Made by a program: the position numbers and the translations under genes. The notes beneath the pieces are model-generated. The model did no database searches, had not been told where the DNA came from, and saw only the letters and a program-made list of their open reading frames with translations. This document shows positions 27,853 to 40,000 of a stretch of DNA of 64,000 nucleotides, piece after piece. Position 1 is the stretch's first letter. The number at the start of each line of letters is the position of its first letter. The DNA lies in NCBI GenBank assembly GCA_964017185.1, contig OZ024873.1, forward strand, positions 46,672,760 to 46,736,759. Reading direction: 5' to 3'. Source of the stretch: Rugalucina vietnamica. Taxonomy: Eukaryota; Mollusca; Bivalvia; Lucinida; Lucinidae.

Positions 27853-28280
27853 AATAGTAATTCAGAGGTTTTGGTGGACTGAACCTGTTTGTCAGTTAGT
27901 GGTTAAAGAAATGTGCACCAAGTACTGGTTATCTGACAATTCTTAAAAAACAAAGAACAGACAGGGGAGAAAAATGGTTTTCATATGTATGATCAGATAA
28001 CATTCAGGTCCAACTGGAACGATTAGAGGCTTGACATTTTTTAATTACAAAAATCTGAAAAACACATACTGACTACACATAATGTGCTTCTAGAATGTTA
28101 ACTTGTATAGCTTCACATGTGGATTACTGTGTGGTCATTACCACATGAATACATTATTGGGTATGGTCTTTAGACACAGGTAAAAACTATATTGAATACA
28201 GTTAAAAGACCAAACTCACAGATTTGCTGTTCGAACTTTGAATGAAATGCAAGCGCACATAATTCATTTGACAAAATACA

Positions 28281-28454
28281 AGTTCAGGCCAACCTCATGG
28301 AAAACAGACCGTGTTATAAGTGAAACATGTTATAATGAGGTTATTTACAATAGGCATAGCAAAATAGTCATTGTGGCCCAGTGGGGGCCATGGCATTGCC
28401 TTGTTATATTGAAAACCGCACTAAACTGAGGCCAGTTATAATGAGGCTGAACTG
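28281..28454. mobile_element. MITE with AGTTCAG ends
   Basis: It begins agttcaggccaacctcatgg and ends ataatgaggctgaactg, imperfect inverted repeats. Internal gttataagtgaaac / gttataatgagg motifs recall the cgttataag stretch at 17,960-18,030 in RB1CC1. Confidence 0.6.
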
Positions 28455-28539
28455 TCACCAATTTCTAATGGTCTTTTTCATCTGGTCAACTGCCCTTTCT
28501 GAGAACACTGAAGGGTCTGACATCTTTTATATCATCATA

Positions 28540-28771
28540 TGAGCCTGTGCGTGAGAAAACCAACAATTTGGTTCCAACCAGGTCTGACACAAACCGGGCT
28601 GTACAGTCAAAGAAGATGGTTAGAGACTGGAAATTTCGGATTTAGAAAGTAGAGGAATTGTACTTTCCGTGTAGCGAAAACAAAGGCGCAGATCAGCTTC
28701 GCAGTTACTGCGAAGCTGATCTGCGCCTTTGTTTTCGCCTATGTAGATTGGTTTTCACATGCGGCGGCTCA
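28540..28771 (-). mobile_element. TGAGCC hairpin MITE, copy 11
   Basis: Reverse form with a perfect-looking hairpin: gcgaaaacaaaggcgcag, atcagcttcgcagttactgc, gaagctgatctgcgcctttg. It is one of the best-preserved copies. Confidence 0.9.
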
Positions 28772-28915
28772 TATCCATATAGTAATTTGTCCTCTAGTGA
28801 AGGTTGAACCTGTTTGACAAGTCTCCTTCTTAGACAACCTCTCCACAATTCTGAGGATCATCTATATTTAAGAGGTTTGAACACAACAGATTCAAGCTGT
28901 GAAGAAATGAGCTGT

Positions 28916-28978
28916 GTCATGAGAAAACCAGACTTTTGTCAATGCAAAAACAAAAGTGCAGATCAGCTGTGTAGTATA
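28916..28978 (+). mobile_element. TGAGCC MITE, left-half fragment
   Basis: gtgtcatgagaaaaccagac through gcagatcagctgtg matches the left end to the hairpin centre. The rest is missing. Confidence 0.75.
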
Positions 28979-29164
28979 ATCCCATTATGTACATGTCATA
29001 GCAAAGGCCACTGTAGTTCTGTGTTCGGTAAACAGGTAAACGGGACACAGTTGGTCAAGGTAAGTGAAATCAACAATGCAATGATTGTAACGTTTTCACT
29101 ACACGCAACACAGATATAATGCAATTTTGTATACGTGTCAAGGACATTTTGGTTCCATGTTCCG

Positions 29165-29534
29165 TTAACTAAGGCTGACCTAAAAAAAATCTGTCTTTGG
29201 TGTCACCCTACCTACCCACTCTAAAATGCCCCCACCCAAAAAATGTTATTGGCATTCACAAAGATTTTTTTTATTCAAATGTCTTAGGATTCAATTACTG
29301 AATAGCTTCATATTTTCAATAAATTTGTCTGAATGCAATACTATGCAGTTCTACAATAAAGAAGGATAGCTGCCTATCTGATTCTGAACAATTTAAATCT
29401 CTGTAAAAGTCAAAAATAAAAATATATTTTAGTTCTGTCTAAAAAATAATTTACCTACCTACCAACCCAGTCCCAATACTATGGGTCGGGTGACAGCAAA
29501 CAAAATTTTTATTAAGGATGGCCTAAATAGTTAA
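29165..29534. mobile_element. TTAACTA-ended MITE
   Basis: Imperfect inverted ends: ttaactaaggctgacc at the left and ggcctaaatagttaa at the right. Interior pair: ggtgtcaccctacctaccca and tgggtcgggtgacagc. TTAA at both ends. Confidence 0.55.
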
Positions 29535-29584
29535 AACGGGGACAATGCTGGTCGAGCGGAGGCGACAATAAACAATGCCGCCAC

Positions 29585-29742
29585 TGTATAGCACCATTTT
29601 GACCTCAGATGTGTCAAAAGATTGACACTTCGGTTGCATGCACAGTATTTGTACTGTTACAATCTGTACACCCTTTCACATGCTACTAAGAAGACTCGTC
29701 GATCTTTTGACACGTCTGTCGTCAAAATCGAGCTATAGTACA
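29585..29742. mobile_element. Short inverted-repeat element (tgtatagcac...)
   Basis: gcaccattttgacctcagat and gtgtcaaaagattgac recur inverted as gatcttttgacacgtctgtc and gtcaaaatcgagc. Arms of about 45 bp, loop of about 70 bp. Confidence 0.65.
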
Positions 29743-29825
29743 ATGTTTCCACTTCTTAAATCTGAAATTTCAACCTAGGCTCCTTCTGTAACTGGTGCAA
29801 GCCGGTTTGTTTACGACCTCATCAT
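29743..29825 (+). mobile_element. TGAGCC MITE fragment (unique half)
   Basis: tccacttcttaaatctgaaa and ctccttctgtaactggtgca match the unique half. It is joined to the element at 29,585-29,742. Confidence 0.65.
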
Positions 29826-29871
29826 AACCCCCTATGACCCTTTTCCTCACACCATGGCTAAAATTGTCATA

Positions 29872-30100
29872 TGACCCGCGACGGGAGAAAACCGGTCTTC
29901 TGGGTTTCCGACCAGGTCTGACACTAACCGACCTGTACAGTCACAGAAGCAGGCTAGAAATTTTGGATATAAGAAGAAGAGAAATTGTATTATCTGTGTA
30001 GCGAAAACAAAGGCGCTGATCAGCTTCGCAATTACTGCGAAGCTGATCTGCGTCTTTGTTTTCGCATAGGCAAAATCCGATTTTCTCACCATGCGCCTCA
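29872..30100 (-). mobile_element. TGAGCC hairpin MITE, copy 12
   Basis: Reverse form, ends TGACCC and GCCTCA. The hairpin is well kept (ggcgctgatcagcttcgcaa / tgcgaagctgatctgcg). Confidence 0.88.
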
Positions 30101-30189
30101 TATACTAAGTAGTCTACAAGGGAATCCTGGGATGTGCAAGTTACAGGGTATAGATATAAAACAAATACTATAAATTCCACATTAATATA

Positions 30190-30709
30190 TTTTATTGGAT
30201 GACAAATTACTTAAAACTTGAAATTTAAACACTTGTAAATAAACCTTTTTACACATATACAAAAAGGTGCTATCATTGAGGGTTGCCCCACTCATTTTGC
30301 CTGTTCCTTGAACTTAATAGCTGGCAGCAATCGTCACTAGTAAATTGGTGCTTAACAGTGAATGCGGAGAGATAAAATTATCTCGGAGTTGTACACTAAG
30401 CAATTTCATGGCTAAGTCACTTCCTCCGTTTTGGAATTTTTCCAGAAAACGAGTTTAGTGCTAAGAATTTTGAAGATAGTGAAAACCTGTGTCTCTTGAA
30501 TAAAGAATAAGAAGGTAATAAATGGAGGAGGCCTTTGTTAGGTTCAGTGTAATATTTCTTCATGACCTTTTGCATTTTTTTTTCAAAAACAGTTTATAGT
30601 TAATAAAATAACAAGAATGAAGTTAGATACAATTCATATTTTCAAACTAGATTAACCAGAGTTTCTTCAAAGTCATTAACAGAAACTCCTGAAGTTTTTG
30701 ATTCCCACT
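30190..30709 (-). other. Probable COX5B 3' UTR
   Basis: Downstream of the stop on the minus strand. A canonical AATAAA (tttatt at 30,191-30,196 on the + strand) is the likely polyadenylation signal. Confidence 0.5.
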
Positions 30710-33700
30710 TTAGGCTTGTCCTGTGAGTTTGGTATGTTCTGGACTTATTGATACAAGTTTAAACCATTTTCCGCAGCCGCACCGTTTTGACTCGCCCTCG
30801 TAAAGTGTCATCCAGTGAACTTCTGCTGCATCCTCTTCACCTGAAACAATCAAACAATTGAAATGCCGCATCAGAAAACCAACTATTTGTGTATGCGAAA
30901 ACAAAGGCGCAGTTCAGCTACATGCAGTTACTGCAAAGCTATCAGCGCCTTTGTTTTTGCTACACGGATGCTATGTTTATCCTAAGTTTCAAGCTTCTTG
31001 CATTCTTCTGTGACAGTACGGACTGGTCTGTGTCGAACCAGGTCGGAAACCCAAAGTGTTGATTTTCTCACGTGATGGCACAAAAATGGGTTTTCTCATG
31101 AGAAAGCCAACAATCTGGGTTTCTGACCTGGTCCTATACAAACCAGCCTGTACAGCAACAGAAGATAGCTAGAAGTTTGAAAATTCGGATCCAGGAAGAA
31201 GAGAGATTGTACTATCCGAGTAGCAAAAACAAAGGTGCTGATCAGCATCGCAGTTACTGCGAAGCTGATCTGCGCCTTTGTTTTCGCATAGATGAAAATC
31301 CGTTTTTCTCATGACACGGCTCAAATATGAGCTTTTGCATGAGAAAACCAATAATCTGGGTCTCTGACCAAGTCCTACACAAACCTGGCTGTACAGCCAC
31401 AGAAGCAGGCTAAAACCTTGAAATTTTGGATTCAAGAAGAAGAGGGATTGTACTATCTTTATAGTGCCAATAAAGACCCTGTTCAGTTATTGCACAGCTG
31501 ATCTGCACCTTTGATTTTGCCTGTGCATATTGCTGGTTTTATGCGGTGACTCAATTATCTTGTTTAAATACAGACAGGAATGAAACATGAGCCATGTCAT
31601 GAGAAAACCGGAGTTTTGCCTATGCGAAAACAAAGGTGCAGATCAGCTTTGCAGTAACTGCGAAGCTGATCAGCGCCTTTGTTCTCGCTAATCGGATAGT
31701 ACAATTCCTCTTCTACTTATAGCCAAAATTTCAAGCCTCTAGCCTGTTTCTGTGACTGTACAGGCTGATTTCTGTCAGAACTGGTCGGAAACCCCGAAGA
31801 CAGTTTTCTCGCTTCATGGCTCATATAGTCTACAGGACTTGCTCTTTTAAACCCTCTTCCTTAAATTTGGAGATGTCTGGGGTCAAACCAATTAATCCTG
31901 GTTTTAGGGCAAGCCACATGCAAATCCTGATCAGTCTGTTGCTATAGGTCTACTTACTTTTGCCTTTCTTTTGGTAAAATTTGGTATGGCAAAAGGTTTG
32001 AATAAAGAAAATCTTAGGACTTTCTTTTTGTACTGACTAAATATATATTTCATTACTTCCTTTAAAGTCCACCATTTTTGAACATGAATTTTATTTGTTT
32101 AAAATATTGAAACATAACAGACATGAAATAGTTTAATGTAAAAAATGGAGACTTACATATACATCCAACAAGTCTTTCTCCGAACATTGACGGGACAATG
32201 CTGGGGTTATCTCTGGTACCACCTTCAGAAAGGGTCACTTGTACATCAAATGGATCCTATAATAACAGCAATTTCAATTAGTCACATGGAAACAGCCTTG
32301 AAAACAAAGAAGCCACGACGCGAGAAAAGCAGTCTTCAGGGTTTCCGACCAGGTCTGACACAAACCGGCCTGTACAGTCACAGAAGAAGGCTAGAGGCTT
32401 GAAATTTCGGAAAGAAGAAGACTTATTTTACTGCACAACTGATCTGCAGCTTTGGTTTCGCACAGGCATAGGCAAAAATTCGGATTTCTCGCGTCGAGGC
32501 TCAAATGTTTCTCGCGTCGTGACAAATGTATTACAGTATATCAAAATAAAAACCTGTGTTCTGCATACATGTACATGCGCGTTTGAAAAATGCCCAAATG
32601 AGCATAATACATGTACTTTTGCACAAACTGATCACAATAAAAAAGATCTGCACAATTCATTACTTACAGGTCACCTGGTGCATTTGAGCTGTGAAGCTGA
32701 TCAGTGCCTTTTTTCCCGTAACAAGAATAGTACAATTCCTCCACTTTCTAAATTAAAACTTTCCAGTTTCCAGCCCTCTTCCGTCCTTGTACAGCTCGGT
32801 TTGTGTCGAACCTGTTCAGAACCCACATTATTGGATTCTCATTACGCGACTCATTTATAGTTAAACCTCTCAAAATCTAATATTTGAGCCGCCCCATGGA
32901 AAAAACAACAATCTGCATAGGCGAAAACAAAGGCGCAGATCAGCTTCGCAGTAACTGCGAAGCTGATCAGCGCCTTTGTTTTCCTCTACCTTCTAAATCC
33001 AAATTTCCCGTCTCCAGCCATCAGACCTGTCAGACCTGTTCGGAAACCACATTGCCGGTTTTCCCACCAGGCGGCTCATTTAGTGTTTCAAGCATCTGTT
33101 TAGTCTCTGCCAGTCAATTAATAACAGTAGTGTAAAGTGTAAAGTTCTAAGTCTTTACTGGTCAGAGAATGACAGAGACACTACAAAGATGCACATTCAT
33201 GATTAATCACTGAGTTCTTGTTAATTCTAAATTTGGAGTATTTTACTCCAGTCCAATTGGAGTTTCATGCCAACTTTCATATATACCATAATATAGAAGT
33301 ACTGGAAAACTCAAACAAGTTATGACCGACCAGTCTGACCTCAATTTTTGTATTTTTGTACTGATCTGCACCTTTGTTTTCGCCTATGTATATTGTTGGT
33401 TTTCTTATGCGAAGTCACAAATGTATGTGACTATTGATGCCACTTTTCTATAAATTTTCACATAGTCTATACAGTAAATACATGTGACAATGCCATTTTA
33501 ATAGTATTATCTATCTTTAAAGTAAATAAATGAATGTGACTGGCACAACCAGTTTATTACGTCACTCTATTATAAACTTTCTCTCTAACGTCTAACTAGA
33601 GTTTCACCCAATAGTTGGTAAAAAAAAGTGTGATAGTTACTTGATTTCCAGCTAATTTTTCCAGCAATTCATATCGCCGTTCACCGGCAGAGTAACCAAT

Positions 33701-33981
33701 CTCGTCGGGCATAGAACGGGCTTCATCTGAAATGATAACAATAAAATTTGCTTTGTGTTGCAATCATGTCTTTAGATACTGAAATATTTTTGTCTTTCAC
33801 TTTATATTTATCAGAACAAATATGAGAATATTTGTCAGAACAAATATGAGAATATTTGTCAGAACAAATATGAGATACTGTTAGTTAAAAAAATTAAATG
33901 ATCTGTAACTAGAGGGCAAATATTGCAAATATACATCCAAAATTAAACAGTAAATGCTTGCCAAAGTGTTACTTAAAAATG

Positions 33982-34022
<41 letters not shown>

Positions 34023-37000
34023 ATTCAGTTTAATGTCCCTTTCAAGATTATTTCAGCTCATATGAAACGGGCCAATCAGTAGGTGGGGCGAAAATGGGAG
34101 AACCCCCGAGAAAAACCACCTGACACACCCGCAAGCAGAACTTGGCTTGTCTCACATGTGGCCAGAGCGGGGCTCGAACCCACACCAGACACAGCGGTGA
34201 GATGATCGAATGGTTGTGCGATAATGAAATATCAGCGCTCTTAACCACTCGGCCATGGGGGCCGCCTAAAAATGATTAGTTTTCGCCTTGTCAGACAAGT
34301 ATGTTTAGACGGGCAAGTGAATTATCATACTTTCCTTGTCCTTGGAAAAGTTTTTTTTTTTTTGTTTTTTTTCTAATATTTCCACAGCCCTGCTTAAAAC
34401 TCAAATTTTTAGATTTGATGCTGTTATAATGACATTACAGTGCAAGGTATGATATATACAAAGAGTTGATGTTCTGACAGTATTAAATGAAAAAAAGAAC
34501 AAATTAAATTGCTCATTCTATGAAATCTTAAAAAACACCAGCTGGCATAATTAGCCTTTTCAAATACAGTGCATTTGACTGTTATTCATATCCACTTGCA
34601 CATGCTAGACATCACCAGTTACTAGAAAGAAGACAGGTAAGGGCCCAAGAGTCGAGACTCGAGAGACTATACAACAGACTGCTATACAAGGCCTCAATGA
34701 CAGCAAAATTGGTAGATTAATTTGAATAATTTCTGTATTAAACACAGACAAGCTACAGTTAGCATGGTTAGCTAAGAACCTATGAATCTTTGGGCTTGAA
34801 TTTCATTCCGACTGGGTGATTCTTTACAGGTGTTCAGTTTTAGCTTCAAAGGTTGTGATTAATTTATCACCAACAGATTTTTTTCTCTAATTTGTTATTT
34901 GCTGAACAAAAACAATATGACTGCATAATATCTACTGTTCAATGTTTGAATTAACCACAGGACATTGACGTTTAATGTCAACAATCAAAATAAAAGGCCC
35001 AAAGTGTCATAGAAGCCCCATTGCTGTATCGCTGAGCAATTCAGAAAAAGGGGGTTTTAGGGCACTTTGGACCCTTTAGTTTGCTTGTAGTTTGCTTTAT
35101 TTGATTAAACGTCAATGTCCTGTGAATTAACTTTGCACACAATTGGCGCTAAGCTTTCTCTTGGAGCGATTCAAATGAAAGGTATTTCACACCTTTTAAA
35201 GTTTGGGAGGATGGACTCACAGCCTAAAACATCAAAGTGTCAAACTGTTGACTCAATTTGCAAATGTGTCAAAACATTGGGTAATATTAGATTTAATATC
35301 CTTGCTTATTGCCAGACGATCAAGATTAACACTTTACAGCTTTTGCCAAGGCGGTTCTAACGAGTACCCACAATCTATTTTTTGGAGCAAATACAAGAAA
35401 AATAGGTATACCCCTGCAAACCCCAGTTTTACTATATGAAAGTGGGGTATGAGGGGGTATACTTTTCATGGACATGTTTTCATGATGATATTTTTAGCCT
35501 GGCAGCTAAAGGTACGGTACCTTATCTGCAGCCTATATATCGGAAATGGCTAAAGGTATGGTATAAATGAAAAGTTGATAACGTGTATAATATTTTAAGG
35601 TGAGTTTTAAGGTGAATCATTGCAGAGGGTCTGGATGGGGTATAATGATTAATGAATAATGGCCTTAAATTTTTAAAGAGCAAAAAATTTAATGATTAGT
35701 GAATAATGAGGTCCTAAAGAATAATGAATAAATGTAAATTTTTAATGAATAGCAGAGTAATACATGTATAATGAATAGTGAATATTAACATTTTAAAGAA
35801 TAATGAATATGCTAAAATTTGGCTATGGAAAGGTACAAGTAGGCAACGATCAGGAAAAGGCGCAATCAGAAAAAAGATTCCCACTCCAAAAACCGAGGCG
35901 GGAAAAAAAACAAACTAACAATAAGGTACTTGTACCATGAAAACCAAACTAACAATAAGGTACTTATACCATGTACTTATACCATCGTAAGCCGAATGAG
36001 CAGATATTTTCCCAATAGGTGGTCAGTCAGTTACCTAAACTTAACTATAAATATGATAACATACATAAGGCGCCAACAGCACAAAAATTTTAAAACCAAG
36101 ACATAAAACAATAAGAACCACCACAGAAGTGTCGCCTTGGAACGATCAGTAACATAAAATTACTGGCGGGCTTAAACCGGTTTTACAGGATCCTAACCTC
36201 ACCCTCAGCTTCTGCAGTGGAATCGTATTAGATGGCCTCCCTGACATTCCGGAATTTCATTTTTTTCTGGAGTCTGGACGCCCCCAGACCCGATGTAGTT
36301 GAAATAATGTATCCTTTGAATGCTTGGAAAGATATATGTCTGGAAGCCAAGCATGTAGGGGCTCACCTCATGGGCCAATTGAAAAAGAAATGTCATTTGA
36401 AGGCAGATAAAAATAAATCATTCTGGATGTTTACTGAGCCAGATACTATTCCACTGTTTTGTTTGCTTATGTATATGTATTTTCTTTTTTATTCTATTAC
36501 CCCACTTTGTCCTTATTATGTATTTTATAATCCTGTAATCTTTTCTGTGGATGGACATCATTTGGTTTTTTTGATATGACAGAACATAATTATTATAGTG
36601 TCTTTTGCAATCACAAACAAGGCAGCACTAAGAACGTTAATGCAAATCTATCTGGCAATTTATATGGCGCCACATATTTTTTTCCTTGCTCGCTTCGCTG
36701 GCTCTGTATTTAAGACATTAATAAAAATGTATTGTGCAATCAAGCACAGACACAAATCCATACATATGCTAACTAGTTTACTAAATAAAAACAACAGCAA
36801 TTTATTACAACTTTTACCCCTGAAGTTACAATTTTTCTTAAATAACCTTTGGTATTCATAATTGAAGAGAAAGATTCAGGGTAAAAGGCGTATTCAGTGG
36901 TTGCACTCAGCAGTCTACAATTTAATATAGAACTAGTCCTTGTGGCTTGAGATAAGGGATGCCTTACGGGTGGGGAACACCTATTTGTTTATGGATATTA

Positions 37001-40000
37001 GCTGGGTGAAGAAGGCGTGACTAGTAATTATCATATTTTAATGAATAATCGAGCTAATTTTGATGAATAAGCCTAAATTTTAATGACAGTGAATAAATGG
37101 CTAAATTTTTAGTGATTAGTAAATACCAGGACCCCCCATCAAGACCCTCATTGCAAGTATTCTAGTGAATCATAAAAATAACATTAATACCTGTGACTTA
37201 TGTTTCTCACAGTTTCCTGGATGGGCAAGCTCTACACATGTAGAATAATATTAACATTAGTAGCGCTAATTGTTGTTAATCGGTCGGGTTAGTGGAAACA
37301 CAGCTATTTTTAATATTTCGCCTTATTGTTCATGTGGCATGCAAACCCGATTTTAAATCTTAAATGTGTACATTGTATTTTTCAGTTTTCAGGGTTCGCG
37401 CTAGCGGTCGCCATTGTCGCCATTTGCGAAGATTTTTATTTTTTGGCTCCTAAAATTTGACTTTGGCGAAAATAAATGGCGAATATATAGAGCCACTTTG
37501 TCCAGCCAAAAAGCCATTGTTTTCCACTGAAAACCATCATTTGATTACCTGTATATTCGCACCTACAATAGAGATAATCCTATTCTTTATCGGTGTTTAT
37601 TCAAGTGTTGCAGTGTGTTGCTAACGCATTCAATTGACAGGTGTCATTTCGTACGTGGTCCGGTATTAAACGATGTAGACTGTCACCAGCGTGTTAGTGT
37701 TGAAATAATGTTTGAGTGCAGATAAGGGGGAAATGTCAATATATACCATTTAAAAATGAAACAGATTCTTTTTAGAATCAGCAACTCAACTTTACCCATG
37801 CATTTATTTTACAGCTTTAACTCTTGATTTTGTAGAGTGTCATTTATTTTTTTTCTATTAAAGTATATGAATTTTAATATTTCAATCTGTCTACTAATCT
37901 TAAAAGTTTGTTTCTTGATTTTGTACAAGCATAAACTAATAATTTTAGTAGTTGTTCCCCTTGTTTACAAATACAAGAACAAGCTTTATAAAACATATTT
38001 TCCCAAACTATATGTATAGGGATCTCAGTCTACACCTGCCCTTCAAATCAGTTGGAAATTCATAATTACATTACATGAAAACTTTTCATCACACACCGGT
38101 CATTATATGTCTTTTGTGCCATCAAATATGAGTCATATGTAGTGTATAGTTAAATGTTACATTGTTACAAGATGTTGATTGAATATATAATTTAGCTGCA
38201 TGTATCTGTACTGTATGCCATTTAATATCTATGTATGTATTATCCTCATGGGCTTGTCAGCCTTACTGAATTTTGAAATAAAAATTATCTTATTTACTCA
38301 AATTTTAATTCTTCCCAAGATGTCGCAGTTCCTCAAAGTTTAGTGTAACTGGAGTGGATACTGTCATGAAAATGCCTCAAGGTGTGAAAGGAGTAGTGTT
38401 TGCCCACGCGTACAATAAAAACATGCTAGGGGTTTTCTAGCTTTTATGACACCCGAGCCGGGCCACAAGAAAACATATTTAAACTTTTTAAACAAAAACA
38501 GATGTGCAGTTTTTACGCAGCTTATCGCCAACATCCCTGCTTTCACTACTTCTATTAAACAAAATCCCTTAATATTTCAGTCTTTCATTTAACTTTACAA
38601 AATATGCACTTGCGCTTTTTCTACACTTCTAGAATCTCTTATAGAACTTAACGGAATAATTAATTGGAAAATCAAACAATGCCAATGTCCTACTTCAGGG
38701 TTTTAGCGGTAAGGCAAAATAAATCAACACTTCATTAATGCCGTGTTTGTTTTATGCACATTCAGGAGCGTGCATTGGTTTGATGATTAAGCAACTAATC
38801 AAGGCAATTATAATCTTATTATTATCTTCACGCATCTTTCAGTACAGTATCTTTAGCCAATGCCTTTAGAAAATGTGTGTAGTCAAATATAAATATCAAT
38901 AACAAATATACATATCAATAAATTATTGCCAACAACATCAATATGCATAAGAAACAACATAGAAATAACTAGAAATGGTGCGTTCTGGTAAACACAGGTG
39001 CATTTTGGTGTTTCGGTGCCTTCCGGTTTTTCTATTGATCCGATCGGAATGACGTCATAGCTCATTCGAACGAGGTGAATGACTCGGTGTTTATCGCTAT
39101 GGCCTTATTGAAATCAAAGCAGAAACTATGAAAACAAAATAAAATGTTTCGTAAAAGCTTTGAAAATATTGTTAGATCCTTATCATTTCTTCAACTCAAG
39201 GTATGAACCCCGTAATATTTCTGGCAAATTATGACTTAATAAGCGTCTGAAAATGATTAAATGATAGCAATAATGACCAAGTTTATTATATACCCTCGAC
39301 CGAATGAGCTAAAAGGAGGGAAAGGAGCAATAACCAATATTGATTTTCCTCATGAAAGAGTAGCTTGCCGACCGAATCAATGGACCGATTTGTGTAAAAT
39401 TTGTGGTGCAACTCACACCAGATTTGTAATGGCCTGAGACTGTTGCCTCAATGTAAAAACAAATATCGTAGATAGTGCTGAAAGATAACAAGCTAATTAA
39501 AAAAAAACACTTTTATTTGTGGTTCACTGATTGTTCAGTTGAAGCATTCCTGAAAAACTGTCACATTTGTTCGTGACGGTTTTTCGTTCGATTTTGTGTG
39601 ACAGTAAACAGTCACTTTGTAAAAAGCATGATTGAATGTGACAATTTTTGGTCACATTTCCAAATACAGGAAGTAATACAAATGAGACCACTCTGCAAAA
39701 ATTGTGACCAAAAACCGCCACAATTCATGAATTTTTTATGTTTTTGAACCCTGTAATTGAATTTATTTCTGAGTAATTTTTTTCTTTCTATATATACACA
39801 GGTACAAACAATACGTCACAAACCACGTGGCCTATAAAATACAGGTAAGTCATGTGACCATCACATGACCTTTTCTCACTTCCGGGTGGCAAAAAAGCGA
39901 CCTCAGGCCAATGAATGTGTAATGAACTGTAATGTTTTGATGTATAAAAGAGTAAAATAATGTCGAAATATTAATACTTATTCATAACAAATTAATTTCC

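Noticed and set aside
30001-33135. Several short ORFs sharing [16 protein letters not shown]-like peptides
   Set aside because: They are translations of the TGAGCC MITE hairpin in different copies, not a protein family. Such peptides are likely to appear as false gene predictions in this genome.
36232-36579. 115-aa ORF as a membrane protein gene
   Set aside because: It sits inside a non-autonomous transposon in a COX5B intron, has no recognisable motif, and its second half is just T-rich DNA read as hydrophobic residues.
37384-37500. hAT element starting cagggttcgcgctagc
   Set aside because: Only one plausible end was found. No inverted partner or 8-bp duplication could be located nearby.
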